Assembly (NCBI GenBank): GCA_001510135.1
Contig: LFER01000041.1
Coordinates: 1 to 64,000 of the forward strand
DNA: 64,000 bases
Reading direction: 5' to 3'
DNA from: Alphaproteobacteria bacterium casp-alpha6
GTDB lineage: Bacteria; Pseudomonadota; Alphaproteobacteria; Rhodobacterales; Rhodobacteraceae
Shown: piece by piece, positions 1 through 10,202 of the stretch
Numbering within the stretch: the first letter of the stretch is position 1
How the letters are laid out: each line of letters opens with the position of its first letter
Program-made: the position numbers and the translations under genes
The notes under the pieces: generated by a model
Database searches by the model: none
What the model was told of the DNA's origin: nothing
Seen by the model: the letters and a program-made list of their open reading frames with translations, nothing else

Positions 1-1
1 C

Positions 2-682
2 GATGATCCCACATTGCCCGCACAATTTGACGGGTTGATCGATGACTATGAAAACGGGCCGGTCAATGATTTGATCGCGCTTTATCTTGGGCGCGGCGCG
101 GTGAACTATATGAATGATCCCCGCGGCGCTTTGGCCGCCTATACCCGCGTCACGCAACTGAACCCCGACCACAAAGCGGCGCATAATCAATGTGAAAACC
201 TGCACCGGCGGCTTGGCGATCTGACAGCGGCGCAAGCGGCCTATGACACTGTGCTGACGCTTGCAGAGGCCGCAAAGGATGATGGGATAAAGGCCGTGGC
301 GCTTGGCAACTTTGGCACTCTCGCACAGACCCGCGGTGATTTGGCGGAGGCAGAGGGGTATTATGCGCAAGCGCTCACGCTGAACCAAGAGCTTGGGCGC
401 AAAGAGGGGATGGCGGCCGATTATGGCAACCTTGGCAATCTGGCATATACGCGAAAAGATTTGGCAGCGGCAGAGGGGTATTATGCGCAATCGCTCACGC
501 TGAACCAAGCGCTTGGGCGCAAAGAGGGGATGGCGAACAATTATGGCAACCTTGGTCGCTTGGAACTTGCGCGGGGAAATATGGCAGGGGCGCGGGCGTT
601 TTGGGTGCAAGCGCGCGATTTTTATGCAGAGATCGCGTGCCCCATATGGTTAAACAGCTTCAGGGGTGGATTGATAGCCTAG
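2..682 (+). CDS. TPR repeat protein, 5' end truncated by window start
   Basis: Frame is open to the window edge ([11 protein letters not shown]...). Repeated [37 protein letters not shown] units are TPR-like. Confidence 0.85.
   Translation, partial: DDPTLPAQFDGLIDDYENGPVNDLIALYLGRGAVNYMNDPRGALAAYTRVTQLNPDHKAAHNQCENLHRRLGDLTAAQAAYDTVLTLAEAAKDDGIKAVALGNFGTLAQTRGDLAEAEGYYAQALTLNQELGRKEGMAADYGNLGNLAYTRKDLAAAEGYYAQSLTLNQALGRKEGMANNYGNLGRLELARGNMAGARAFWVQARDFYAEIACPIWLNSFRGGLIA
351..590 (+). repeat. Two tandem 120-nt (40 aa) TPR-coding repeats with near-identical DNA
   Basis: cagaggggtattatgcgcaa(g/t)cgctcacgctgaaccaag(a/c)gcttgggcgcaaagaggggatggcg recurs at 351 and 471. Confidence 0.85.
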
Positions 683-740
683 ACGGTTAGGGGCGCAATT
701 CGTCCTTGGCTTTTGCCCCGTCCTGCGGCACAACGCGCCC

Positions 741-1871
741 ATGAGCACACGAGTTTCCTTTGACCTTTCTGCCACCTCTGGCAAGGCGCGCACCGGCGTC
801 ATCACCACCCCGCGCGGCGATATTCGCACGCCTGCCTTTATGCCCGTGGGCACCGCCGCCACCGTCAAGGCGATGATGCCCGAAAGTGTGCGCGCGACGG
901 GTGCCGATATCCTTCTTGGGAATACCTATCACCTCATGCTGCGCCCCAGTGCAGAGCGTATTGACGCGCTTGGCGGGTTGCACCGGTTCATGAATTGGGA
1001 GCGCCCGATCCTGACTGATAGTGGCGGGTTTCAGGTCATGTCATTGGCCGGATTGCGCAAAATGTCAGAAGAGGGCGTAACCTTTAAATCCCATATCGAC
1101 GGATCGCGCCATGAGCTGTCGCCAGAGCGGTCGATGGAGATCCAAAAGCTGCTCGGCAGCGATATTGTTATGGCCTTTGACGAATGCACGCCCTTTCCCG
1201 CGACAGAGAAAGAGGCGCTTGAGAGCATGCGCTTGTCCATGCGCTGGGCACAGCGGTCGCGCGATGCCTTTGGCGATCGCCCGGGTCATGCGCTTTTCGG
1301 GATTCAGCAGGGCAGCGTATTTGAGGAACAGCGCGCCGAAAGCGCCGCCGCGCTCTGCGAGATCGGCTTTGACGGCTATGCCGTGGGCGGTTTGGCGGTG
1401 GGTGAGGGACAAGAGGCGATGTTTGACGTGCTCAACTATGCGCCTGATATGTTGCCCGCGGATAAGCCGCGATATTTGATGGGGGTGGGCAAGCCTGATG
1501 ATATTGTGGGGGCCGTGAAACGCGGGATTGATATGATGGATTGCGTGCTTCCTTCGCGTTCAGGGCGCACCGGTCAGGCCTTTACCCGTCGCGGTGTGGT
1601 CAACATCAAAAACGCGCGTCATCAAAATGATCCCCGTCCCTTGGATGAGGCATGCCTCTGTCCGGCCTGTCAAAGCTATTCGCGTGCCTACCTGCATCAT
1701 GTTTTTCGCGCTGGCGAGATGATTTCAGGCATGTTGTTGACATGGCATAATCTTCATTATTTTCAGGATCTTATGAGCGATATGCGCGCTGCTATTGGGG
1801 TTGATCGTTTCGATGCCTATGAGACGGAATTCCATGCCAAGCGCGCAGAGGGCGATATTGAGCCGATTTAA
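741..1871 (+). CDS. tgt: Queuine tRNA-ribosyltransferase
   Basis: [44 protein letters not shown] and the C-terminal C-x-C-x2-C zinc site (CLCPAC) are all present. Confidence 0.95.
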   Translation: MSTRVSFDLSATSGKARTGVITTPRGDIRTPAFMPVGTAATVKAMMPESVRATGADILLGNTYHLMLRPSAERIDALGGLHRFMNWERPILTDSGGFQVMSLAGLRKMSEEGVTFKSHIDGSRHELSPERSMEIQKLLGSDIVMAFDECTPFPATEKEALESMRLSMRWAQRSRDAFGDRPGHALFGIQQGSVFEEQRAESAAALCEIGFDGYAVGGLAVGEGQEAMFDVLNYAPDMLPADKPRYLMGVGKPDDIVGAVKRGIDMMDCVLPSRSGRTGQAFTRRGVVNIKNARHQNDPRPLDEACLCPACQSYSRAYLHHVFRAGEMISGMLLTWHNLHYFQDLMSDMRAAIGVDRFDAYETEFHAKRAEGDIEPI

Positions 1872-2815
1872 GAGGCCGTTTTTTCAAAGAAATTGCAAAT
1901 ATCGCGCAAAATCACCTTTTGGCGGTGGGAGCTGAGCATGAGGATTTCATGTTTGGCATCAGGCACGTCAATCAGCCGTGCGGCAGGCCATTTTTTAATC
2001 AGGGATCTGATTTTTTGGGGGTCGACAATGCATTCTTCATCGCCAAGGTAACAAAGCGCCGGAATGTTTGGTGCGGGTAGCTTGTGAAGGGTATCAATTT
2101 CGCGAAATGCCGCATCTGCCCATAGAAAGCTTGGCCCTGCCAGTTGCAGATCCGGATGCTGGACGACCTGTTGTTTCATATAGTCCCACATCTCTTTGTC
2201 GGGGGTCAGGGTATTGTCCCGAAAGTCGCTGACAACTGTGTAACTTTGATCGGATGTTGTCGGTGGGTAGCGGTCCCCAAAGCCAAAGCTGATACCCAAT
2301 TTGGCGATAATCTTTCGAAAAGGGGATAAAAGAGCAGGGACCAAAATGCCCCACATCGGTCCTGTGAAGGCGACGCTTTCAAATCCTAAATCACGCTGAA
2401 GTGCGCGTAACCCAATTGCGCCGCCCATTGAATGGGCAAGGATATACCAAGGCTTGGGAAAGTTGCGCGCATCGGCAAAATCAAGAACCGCATCAAGATC
2501 GCGCTGATATTCAGAGAAATCCCTCACATGCCCAACCATCGGGTCTTTGATCAAACGCTCTGACAATCCCTGTCCGCGCCAATCAATGGCGATCATGTCA
2601 AATCCCAAATCGCAGATAATTCCCGCAGTGCGCCCGTATTTTTCAACATATTCTGTACGCCCCGGAAATAAGAATACAGTCCCGCGCGGGTCCTTTGCAG
2701 CCCAATGTGCGACACGAATCCGGAGATTATCAGATGTGTTTACCCAATAGGCCCTGCCGTTTTGGGGGCACTCTGCAACAGATTGATAAAGCGGGCTCGC
2801 GTCATCAAGGGGCAT
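1868..2815 (-). CDS. Alpha/beta hydrolase (lysophospholipase-like)
   Basis: [23 protein letters not shown] and the nucleophile elbow AHSMGG. Confidence 0.88.
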   Translation of the reverse strand: MPLDDASPLYQSVAECPQNGRAYWVNTSDNLRIRVAHWAAKDPRGTVFLFPGRTEYVEKYGRTAGIICDLGFDMIAIDWRGQGLSERLIKDPMVGHVRDFSEYQRDLDAVLDFADARNFPKPWYILAHSMGGAIGLRALQRDLGFESVAFTGPMWGILVPALLSPFRKIIAKLGISFGFGDRYPPTTSDQSYTVVSDFRDNTLTPDKEMWDYMKQQVVQHPDLQLAGPSFLWADAAFREIDTLHKLPAPNIPALCYLGDEECIVDPQKIRSLIKKWPAARLIDVPDAKHEILMLSSHRQKVILRDICNFFEKTAS

Positions 2816-2818
2816 TTT

Positions 2819-3121
2819 TCAAAGAACGCCACTAAGCCGCATGGCGGTTCCCATATCCCCTTCGATGCGCAATTTTCCGGACATGAAAGCCGAGGTCGGA
2901 TCAAGCGCGCCTGCCATAATATCCTGAAATGTTTCTGCCGTGGCAATTAAGGTGACTTCTGCGTCTTCATCGCTTGCCCGCACCCCATTTGCATCCACAA
3001 TCACGCTGCCTTCGCCTTCGATAGAGAATTTCGCTGACCCGTCAAATCCCGCGCCTGCCATCTTTTCGCTCAGGGCGTTTACGGCTTGTTCTATCACATT
3101 GCTCATTTTAATATTTCCCAC
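2819..3121 (-). CDS. SCP2 sterol-binding domain protein
   Basis: Short SCP2-like sequence: KFSIEGEGSVIVDANGVRASDEDAEVTLIATAETFQDIMAGALDPTSAFMSGKLRIEGDMGTAM. Confidence 0.85.
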   Translation of the reverse strand: MGNIKMSNVIEQAVNALSEKMAGAGFDGSAKFSIEGEGSVIVDANGVRASDEDAEVTLIATAETFQDIMAGALDPTSAFMSGKLRIEGDMGTAMRLSGVL

Positions 3122-3160
3122 ATCTATTCACTCTGGTCTAATCGCACTATCTAACACAGC

Positions 3161-3730
3161 ATGAACCGAAAGAAAGCATTTATAAAGACTATCGTGGCGG
3201 CAAGTATATCTTTACTTGGCGGTGGCTTGTTGGCGCTGGCTGATGAAAGAAGCGGTGGGACACTTGACACACTTTATAACGCATTGCGTCACGCTGAAGC
3301 GGAGGCGTCCGTTGCAATCGAACGTGATATTATTCGGTTATGGGAACTTTCAGGATCTGACAGCATTGATTTTTTATACAAAAAAGCAGATGAGGCCTTT
3401 GAGGCCAAAGATTTCAAATCGGCTGTTGATCATTTCTCTGCCGTCGTTGAATTTGCGCCGGATTTTGCGATGGGATGGTATGGGCGATCGCGCGCCTACG
3501 CCAATCTTGGCTATAATGGTCCGGCACTCGCAGATTTGGAGCAGGTTCTCGCGCTTGATCCGCAAAACTTCTTTGCGATTTTAGGGCTAGGGCAGCTTTT
3601 CCAAAGTTTGGGCCGCCCTGATTTGGCGCTTAAAGCTTATGATCAGGCACTTGAGGTACATCCACATTTTGCGGTGGCTTTAGAGTTGAAAGACGCTCTT
3701 GCGGCCTATGTGCAAGATAAGAACATTTAA
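3161..3730 (+). CDS. TPR protein with N-terminal signal/anchor
   Basis: Hydrophobic N-terminus followed by TPR-like repeats (AVDHFSAVVEFAPDFAMGWYGRSRAYANLGYNGPALADLEQVLALDP). Confidence 0.8.
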   Translation: MNRKKAFIKTIVAASISLLGGGLLALADERSGGTLDTLYNALRHAEAEASVAIERDIIRLWELSGSDSIDFLYKKADEAFEAKDFKSAVDHFSAVVEFAPDFAMGWYGRSRAYANLGYNGPALADLEQVLALDPQNFFAILGLGQLFQSLGRPDLALKAYDQALEVHPHFAVALELKDALAAYVQDKNI

Positions 3731-3748
3731 CACATCAGGCGAAACGGT

Positions 3749-6574
3749 ATGCAACAGAAACGGGTCGCCGGTGTTTTGGGCCCCACCAATACAGGCAAAA
3801 CCCACTATGCGATAGAACGGATGCTTGCGCATCGCACGGGCATTATTGGCCTGCCTCTCAGGCTTTTGGCACGTGAGGTTTACGATAAGATCGTGGCGTT
3901 GCGCGGACCATCTGTTGTCGCGCTTGTTACAGGCGAAGAACGCATTGTGCCTGCGCGCGTGCAATATTGGGTTTGTACAGTCGAAGCAATGCCTGTTGAA
4001 ATTGGTGCCGATTTTGTTGCGATTGATGAAATTCAGCTCTGCGCAGACCCTGAAAGGGGTCATGTTTTCACAGAACGCTTGCTTCATATGCGCGGCCTCC
4101 ATGAAACTCTGTTTTTAGGTTCCGATACCATGCGTGGACCCATTGCTGAACTTGTGCCGCAGACACAATTTGTAAAACGCGAAAGGTTGAGCACGCTCAG
4201 CTATTCCGGCGCGAAAAAGGTCAGCCGCATGCCGGCGCGCAGTGCCATTGTTGGTTTTTCGGTAGACAGCGTTTATGCAATGGCGGAGTTACTGCGGCGG
4301 CAAAAAGGCGGCGCTGCTGTCGTTCTAGGCGCGCTGAGCCCGCGCACAAGAAATGCACAAGTTGAGCTGTATCAGAACGGGGATGTGGATTACCTCGTCG
4401 CCACAGATGCGATCGGGATGGGGTTGAATTTGGATGTCCATCATATTGCTTTTTCAGCACTTTCCAAGTTTGACGGCCGGCGGATGCGTCCTTTGGCCCC
4501 CAATGAGCTGGCGCAAATTGCCGGACGCGCGGGACGCGGCATGGCCAATGGCAGTTTTGGGGTCACCGGCGAAGCACCTGATCTCGATGAGGGCGTCATC
4601 AATGCCATCGTTAATCATCGTTTTACCCCAATCAAACGGTTGCAATGGCGCAATGAAAAATTGTCCTTTGCCAGTCTTCAGGCGCTTGTCTCTTCTTTGT
4701 CGCAAGCCCCTGACAGAGATGTCTTTGTAAAGGCGCGCGAGGCGGATGATCTATTGGCACTAAAAAACCTTTCCGAAAATTCTGAAATTACGGCACGGGC
4801 CAGTGATGTTGCCTCTCTCAAGTTGCTTTGGGATGTGTGTCGGATTCCTGATTTTCGTGGGATCAGCCATGGGGAGCACGCCAATTTGCTCGGCATGATT
4901 TTCAATCATCTTCATGAGAGCGGCAAAATACCGGACGCATGGCTTGCACGGCAAATCAATTTTGTTGATCGCGTTGACGGAGATATAGATACACTTTCAA
5001 AACGATTGGCGTTTATTCGCACATGGACATATGTTTCTCAGCGAAGCACTTGGATAGAAGACGAAAAGCATTGGAAAGACACAACTCGCAGTGTAGAAGA
5101 CAGATTGTCGGATGCGCTACATAACGCTCTGACGCAACGATTTGTGGATCGGCGTACCTCTGTATTGTTGCGCCGGTTGAAGCAGAAGGAGGCCCTCTTG
5201 GCCGAAGTAAATGACAAAGGTGAGGTGAGCGTCGAAGGGCAATTCGTCGGTCGTCTTGAAGGGTTCAGATTTATGCTGGACAATAATGCAACCGGTCAGG
5301 AAGCTGCAACGGTCAAAACCGCAGCTTCACAGGCATTATTGCCGTATCTGACGTTGCGGGCCGATCGTTTCTACAACGCTCCGGACACTGAGATCGATTA
5401 TACAGAACAGGGCGGGCTTATGTGGGGCGAACATGCTGTTGGGAAACTTGTTGCCACGGACAATGTTCGAAAGCCCGGCATTGTTGTTTTTGTTGATGAT
5501 ACAGCCGGAGCCGATGTCGCCCAAAAGGTTGAACGCCGATTGCAGCATTTCGTCGATCGCAAAATTGCGGCCCTTTTTGAACCGCTCACAGAGCTTGAAA
5601 AGGATGAAGCGCTGACTGGGCTTGCCCGTGGTTTGGGTTTCCAGTTGATTGAGGCGATGGGTATTTTACCACGTGCGCGGGTTGCACAAGACGTCAAGTC
5701 TTTGGATCAAGAGGCAAGATCTTTATTGCGCAAACATGGGGTTCGTTTCGGTCAGTTTACCGTTTTTATGCCATTGCTTCTCAAACCAGCACCCACTCGG
5801 CTGCGCATTCTTCTTTGGTCGCTGGCCCAAAAACTGGATGAGTTTCCCTCTAGCCCGCCTCCGGGTCTTGTGACGATCCCAGTGGACAGTGCCGCCCCGG
5901 ACGGGTTTGACACCGTAGCGGGGTTTCGAAATGCCAACGCGCGCGCAATCCGCATTGATATGCTGGAACGGCTGGCTGATCTGATTCGTGCACAAGACGC
6001 ACGCGCAGGCTTTGAGGCGACTCCTGACATGCTGTCAATCACCGGAATGACGCTGGAACAATTTGCGGATGCCATGGACGGGTTGGGGTATCATGTAGCG
6101 CGGTCAGAGCGAGAAAAGGTCAAACCTTTGAAACCAGACATTGAAACGTCTGGTGAAGAGGTCGCAGCAGATACCGCTCAAGAAGACAGGCAGGCTGATG
6201 CGGAAATTCAGAGCATTCAGGACGGAAGCACCTCTGGTGAAAGTCCTGAAGCTGTGCCGTCACCGGAAGGGACTGACCCTGTTGAAGGGGCAGAACTTTT
6301 TCAGTCGGAAGAGGCAGTATCCGCAGACCCCGTGGAAATGGAAACCTATTTTGTCTTTACTTGGGCACCTAAGAAAGCACCCAACCGAGATCGGGGAAAA
6401 CCATCGGGACGCAGAGCAGAAGGGCAAAAGCAGGGACAGCGCAAAAAGACGAAACCCAAAAATATGCGTGACGCCAAACCCAAAACCCATCATGCCAAGC
6501 CCGAAAAAAAGAAAGAAATCGATCCCGATAATCCTTTTGCAGCGGCCCTCATGGGGTTGAAGGTGAAGGAATAA
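3749..6574 (+). CDS. SUV3-like DEAD/DEAH-box RNA helicase with basic C-terminal tail
   Basis: Walker A GPTNTGKT, AIDEIQ and QIAGRAGRG. The C-terminus is Lys/Arg rich. Confidence 0.9.
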   Translation: MQQKRVAGVLGPTNTGKTHYAIERMLAHRTGIIGLPLRLLAREVYDKIVALRGPSVVALVTGEERIVPARVQYWVCTVEAMPVEIGADFVAIDEIQLCADPERGHVFTERLLHMRGLHETLFLGSDTMRGPIAELVPQTQFVKRERLSTLSYSGAKKVSRMPARSAIVGFSVDSVYAMAELLRRQKGGAAVVLGALSPRTRNAQVELYQNGDVDYLVATDAIGMGLNLDVHHIAFSALSKFDGRRMRPLAPNELAQIAGRAGRGMANGSFGVTGEAPDLDEGVINAIVNHRFTPIKRLQWRNEKLSFASLQALVSSLSQAPDRDVFVKAREADDLLALKNLSENSEITARASDVASLKLLWDVCRIPDFRGISHGEHANLLGMIFNHLHESGKIPDAWLARQINFVDRVDGDIDTLSKRLAFIRTWTYVSQRSTWIEDEKHWKDTTRSVEDRLSDALHNALTQRFVDRRTSVLLRRLKQKEALLAEVNDKGEVSVEGQFVGRLEGFRFMLDNNATGQEAATVKTAASQALLPYLTLRADRFYNAPDTEIDYTEQGGLMWGEHAVGKLVATDNVRKPGIVVFVDDTAGADVAQKVERRLQHFVDRKIAALFEPLTELEKDEALTGLARGLGFQLIEAMGILPRARVAQDVKSLDQEARSLLRKHGVRFGQFTVFMPLLLKPAPTRLRILLWSLAQKLDEFPSSPPPGLVTIPVDSAAPDGFDTVAGFRNANARAIRIDMLERLADLIRAQDARAGFEATPDMLSITGMTLEQFADAMDGLGYHVARSEREKVKPLKPDIETSGEEVAADTAQEDRQADAEIQSIQDGSTSGESPEAVPSPEGTDPVEGAELFQSEEAVSADPVEMETYFVFTWAPKKAPNRDRGKPSGRRAEGQKQGQRKKTKPKNMRDAKPKTHHAKPEKKKEIDPDNPFAAALMGLKVKE

Positions 6575-6578
6575 CTAA

Positions 6579-6947
6579 TTGACACAGAATGAAAAATTGC
6601 GTGTGGACAAATGGCTTTGGCATGCGCGTTTTTTCAAAACCCGTACCTTGGCTGCCAAAGTTGTTACGGGGGGGCATTTGCGGGTCAATTCGCGAAAGAC
6701 CGAAAAATCTTCAACTTGTGTGGTTGCAGGCGATGTTTTGACCTTTGCCCAAGAAAAACGGATTCGCGTGATCAAGGTCATCGCCTTGGGAACCCGTCGG
6801 GGTCCAGCCAGTGAGGCGCAGCTTCTCTACGAAGATCTCAGTCCACCGCAGGAATATGATCCCTCCATCCCAAAATTTGACGGCAAGGGACGCCCTACGA
6901 AAAAAGACCGCCGCGCGATCCAACATTTGCGGGAAAGTGATACTTGA
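6579..6947 (+). CDS. S4-domain RNA-binding protein (Hsp15-like), TTG start
   Basis: LRVDKWLWHARFFKTRTLAAKVVTGGHLRVN is an S4 motif. The gene follows the helicase by 4 nt. Confidence 0.88.
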   Translation: MTQNEKLRVDKWLWHARFFKTRTLAAKVVTGGHLRVNSRKTEKSSTCVVAGDVLTFAQEKRIRVIKVIALGTRRGPASEAQLLYEDLSPPQEYDPSIPKFDGKGRPTKKDRRAIQHLRESDT

Positions 6948-7004
6948 ATGATCTGCTTGGATATATTAGCGGTTTGGTGAAGACAGCGAAAGGGAACGAC
7001 CTTT

Positions 7005-7343
7005 ATGACCTATATCGTCAACGACAACTGCATCGGGTGTAAATACACGGATTGCGTCGAAGTTTGTCCTGTGGATTGCTTTTATGAGGGCGAAAATATG
7101 TTGGTCATTCATCCAGATGAATGCATTGACTGCGGCGTCTGTGAACCCGAATGCCCTGTAGATGCGATTAAGCCTGACACAGAGCCGGGGGCTGAAAATT
7201 GGGTCGAATTTAACAGAAAGTATTCTGAACTGTGGCCAGTAATCATCACAAAAAAGGATCCTCTTCCGGAGGCGGATGAGCGTGACGGTGAAGACGGTAA
7301 GCTTGAAAAGTACTTTTCAGAGGCGCCAGGCGAGGGCGGCTGA
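7005..7343 (+). CDS. fdxA: 7Fe (3Fe-4S/4Fe-4S) ferredoxin
   Basis: [55 protein letters not shown]. Confidence 0.95.
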   Translation: MTYIVNDNCIGCKYTDCVEVCPVDCFYEGENMLVIHPDECIDCGVCEPECPVDAIKPDTEPGAENWVEFNRKYSELWPVIITKKDPLPEADERDGEDGKLEKYFSEAPGEGG

Positions 7344-7534
7344 AGCCGTCCTGTTCGCTAAGACTTGGAATCGGCTCATTTTTGTGCTATGGATCACCTC
7401 ACGGCAATAGGGGGTCTGTTGTGGCGTTTTCATGACAGGCGGCCTATTGTGGAAAAAACATGCATTGGCGCGGAAACTGTGACAGTTTTCTGGGCTATTT
7501 TTTTCGTCTCGTAGAGGCGATATGAGGAAAATAA

Positions 7535-8044
7535 ATGACAAAAGCCAAGAAGTTAGATTTCAGACCTGACGAATATGTTGTGTATCCAGCGCATGGGGTC
7601 GGGCAGATCATTTCTATCGAAGAACAAGAAATTGCGGGGATTAATCTGGAGCTTTTTGTTGTGGCCTTTGAAAAAGACAAAATGACGCTGCGGGTGCCAA
7701 CCCACAAGGCGGCAGAAATTGGTCTTCGGTCTTTAAGCAGCCCCGAGGTGGTAAGCCGTGCCATGTCAACGCTTAAGGGCAAGGCAAAAGTGAAACGCGC
7801 TATGTGGTCACGCCGCGCACAAGAATATGAGCAAAAGATAAATTCTGGGGACCTCATTGCCATTGCAGAAGTCGTGCGTGATCTTCACCGTAACGACGAT
7901 CAGCGTGAGCAAAGCTATTCAGAGCGCCAGCTTTACGAAGCAGCCTTGGAGCGTTTGACGCGCGAAGTGGCTGCGGTTGCGGACGGAGATGAAGCAGCGG
8001 CTGCAAAGAAAGTAGACGCAGTTTTGGTGTCCCGCGCAGCCTAA
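7535..8044 (+). CDS. carD: CarD family transcriptional regulator
   Basis: FRPDEYVVYPAHGVGQIISIEEQEIAGINLELFVV and EQSYSERQLYEAALERLTREVA. Confidence 0.93.
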   Translation: MTKAKKLDFRPDEYVVYPAHGVGQIISIEEQEIAGINLELFVVAFEKDKMTLRVPTHKAAEIGLRSLSSPEVVSRAMSTLKGKAKVKRAMWSRRAQEYEQKINSGDLIAIAEVVRDLHRNDDQREQSYSERQLYEAALERLTREVAAVADGDEAAAAKKVDAVLVSRAA

Positions 8045-8062
8045 CGGAATAAAGCATGGAAG

Positions 8063-8097
8063 AAAACCGCGCCTCTTGGGTGCGGTTTTTTTATTTT
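8063..8097 (+). terminator. Rho-independent terminator after carD
   Basis: AACCGCgcctcttgggtGCGGTT followed by a T-rich run (ttttttattttt). Confidence 0.8.
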
Positions 8098-8129
8098 TGG
8101 GGATCTCGCAGACGTGGGTCTTTTCTGCC

Positions 8130-9338
8130 TTACAGACGCGCTTTAAGTGACTTGAGCCCGTGGAAATGATAGACATCTGCGTACCTTGGCGCCTCCGCCA
8201 ACCGAAGATTGGGACAGCGTTCAAAGAGCGCGCGAAGCGCAATGCGGAGTTCTAAACGGGCAAGGGGGGCACCAACACAAAAATGAATGCCGCCCCCAAA
8301 GGCAGTATTTTTGACGATTTTGCGCGTTGGATCAAAGTGATCCGGGTCGGACCACACCGATCCATCGCGCCCGCTTGAGCCCAACATCAACGCAACTTCA
8401 TCGCCCGTTTTTATCTGAAAGGAACCAATTTGGCAGGGTTCATAAGCGTAGCGGGTAAACATATGAAGTGGCGGATCAAAGCGCAAAATTTCCTCAACTG
8501 CGGTTTCCGCGCTCTGGTCAGTAGCGAAAATAGATTTGTCATATCCGTTCTCTATCACACACTTAATACCGTTGCCCAAGGTGTGCACAGTCGCTTCATG
8601 CCCTGCATTCAAGAGCAAAATACAGGTGCTGATCATTTCATCCGTGCTCAAACGCGCACCGTCTTCTTCGGCCGCAATCAGATGGGTGATAAGGTCATCG
8701 CCTGGCTGTTGCCGCCTGTTTTCAATATATTCCCGCATAAAGTCGACAAATGCCACCGTTGAGGCCACTGCCTGATCCTCAAGCGCACGGGTGCGGCGCG
8801 CTTGATACATCATTACCATATCATTTGACCATATAAGCAATTGATCGGCCAATTCCTCTGGAACACCCAGAAGGCGGGCGATGATGATGACTGGAATTTT
8901 ACTGGCATAATTTGGCAAAAGATCTATCTCATCCCCATCAAAATTATCAATAAGGTGATGGCACAGGTTGGTGATGTCGGGCTCAAAGCTGTCTATTCGG
9001 CGCGAGGTAAATGCGCGCAACACAAGCCCCCGCAACCGTGTGTGGCGCGGGGGTTCTAATTCCAGCATGGAATGTGCTTCAACGTCATAAAAGGGACGCA
9101 GATGCGGGGGAACATCAGATACCGACGGAGATCTATTTTCCCGCCCAAAGCGGCGATCCTTAAGAAGCGCAGAAACGGTCTTATGATCAAAGACCGCCAC
9201 CATTTTGTAATCATTCCAATAACATATGCCGCCCTGTTCACGCATTTTGGAATAAAACGGATAGGGGTTTTGAACAAATCCCGCATCGGTTGGAGATTGC
9301 GTGACACTAAAAGCGGTGTGGTCATTTTCAGAGATCAT
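8130..9338 (-). CDS. Cytochrome P450 (start likely at 9338, MISENDH)
   Basis: Heme loop FGGGIHFCVGAPLARLE, I-helix LLNAGHEATV and ExxR EEILR. Confidence 0.93.
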   Translation of the reverse strand: MISENDHTAFSVTQSPTDAGFVQNPYPFYSKMREQGGICYWNDYKMVAVFDHKTVSALLKDRRFGRENRSPSVSDVPPHLRPFYDVEAHSMLELEPPRHTRLRGLVLRAFTSRRIDSFEPDITNLCHHLIDNFDGDEIDLLPNYASKIPVIIIARLLGVPEELADQLLIWSNDMVMMYQARRTRALEDQAVASTVAFVDFMREYIENRRQQPGDDLITHLIAAEEDGARLSTDEMISTCILLLNAGHEATVHTLGNGIKCVIENGYDKSIFATDQSAETAVEEILRFDPPLHMFTRYAYEPCQIGSFQIKTGDEVALMLGSSGRDGSVWSDPDHFDPTRKIVKNTAFGGGIHFCVGAPLARLELRIALRALFERCPNLRLAEAPRYADVYHFHGLKSLKARL

Positions 9339-9343
9339 AGAGG

Positions 9344-10117
9344 TTACTCTGAATAAGCGACAACCGGTTTTCCTGCGTCTTTCCAACCAACGATACCAGT
9401 ACTGAGATGGGTCACATTGTTAAACCCCACCTGATCAATGAGCGCATTGCCCAAACTCGAAGTCCGGTTCCCTGTTCGACAGTAAAGATATACTGGCGTT
9501 TCAGCTGTTGGTACCAAAGAAAAGAACTTGCTTTGAAAGTCGGGGTGAAGTCGGCCCTCTTTGGTAAAGGCTGTAATCGTATGCGCGCCCTCAATGATCC
9601 CTGTTTCGCGCCATTCCTCTTCACGCCGGATGTCGATGATCAAAGCTCCTTCTTTTTGCGCACTCATAAAATCGTCAACGGTTGCCGCAATAAGGGTGGG
9701 GGGGGTGCGCACGTCCAAGAGTTCGACTTCAAACACAAGTGTTGCGTTTGGTGGAATGGAGCTTCCCGCGCCGCGCGCACCATATCCTAATTCTGGTGGA
9801 ATGGTGAGAATGCGTTTTTCGCCCACGCGCATGCCTAGAATACCTTCTTCCCATCCTTTGATGACCTGACCTTCACCAAGGGTGAAAGAAAAGGGTTTGC
9901 CCCGCGTCAGCGAACTGTCAAAAACACTCCCGTCGGTTAGTTTCCCTGTATAATGCACCTCAACCTTTTTTCCCGTTTCTGCGAGGGCTCCTGTGCCTTC
10001 CGTGATGGTTTCAATATCCAAACCTGTGGCATTGGACACCGATGCAACTCCAGCCAGAATGGCTCCAATGAGCCCACTTGAAAAACGGCGAAAAAGACGA
10101 TTTGTGAAAAATTTCAT
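9344..10117 (-). CDS. Exported FKBP-type peptidyl-prolyl isomerase fused to a C-terminal rhodanese domain
   Basis: Signal-like N-terminus; FKBP core VHYTGKLTDGSVFDSS...GYGARGAGSSIPPNATLVFEVELL; rhodanese loop YLYCRTGNRTSSLG. GGAGG RBS precedes 10117. Confidence 0.9.
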   Translation of the reverse strand: MKFFTNRLFRRFSSGLIGAILAGVASVSNATGLDIETITEGTGALAETGKKVEVHYTGKLTDGSVFDSSLTRGKPFSFTLGEGQVIKGWEEGILGMRVGEKRILTIPPELGYGARGAGSSIPPNATLVFEVELLDVRTPPTLIAATVDDFMSAQKEGALIIDIRREEEWRETGIIEGAHTITAFTKEGRLHPDFQSKFFSLVPTAETPVYLYCRTGNRTSSLGNALIDQVGFNNVTHLSTGIVGWKDAGKPVVAYSE

Positions 10118-10202
10118 TCTGTGCCTCCTGTTTTCCAATGCAGCTAGCGCAAATTTCTTTGGGTTCCAACCGCGATTTCGCTTTCAAAGAGGGAGATCAT
10201 CT

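Noticed and set aside
6141-6560. 139-aa plus-strand ORF inside the helicase gene
   Set aside because: Alternate-frame reading of the low-complexity Lys-rich helicase tail.
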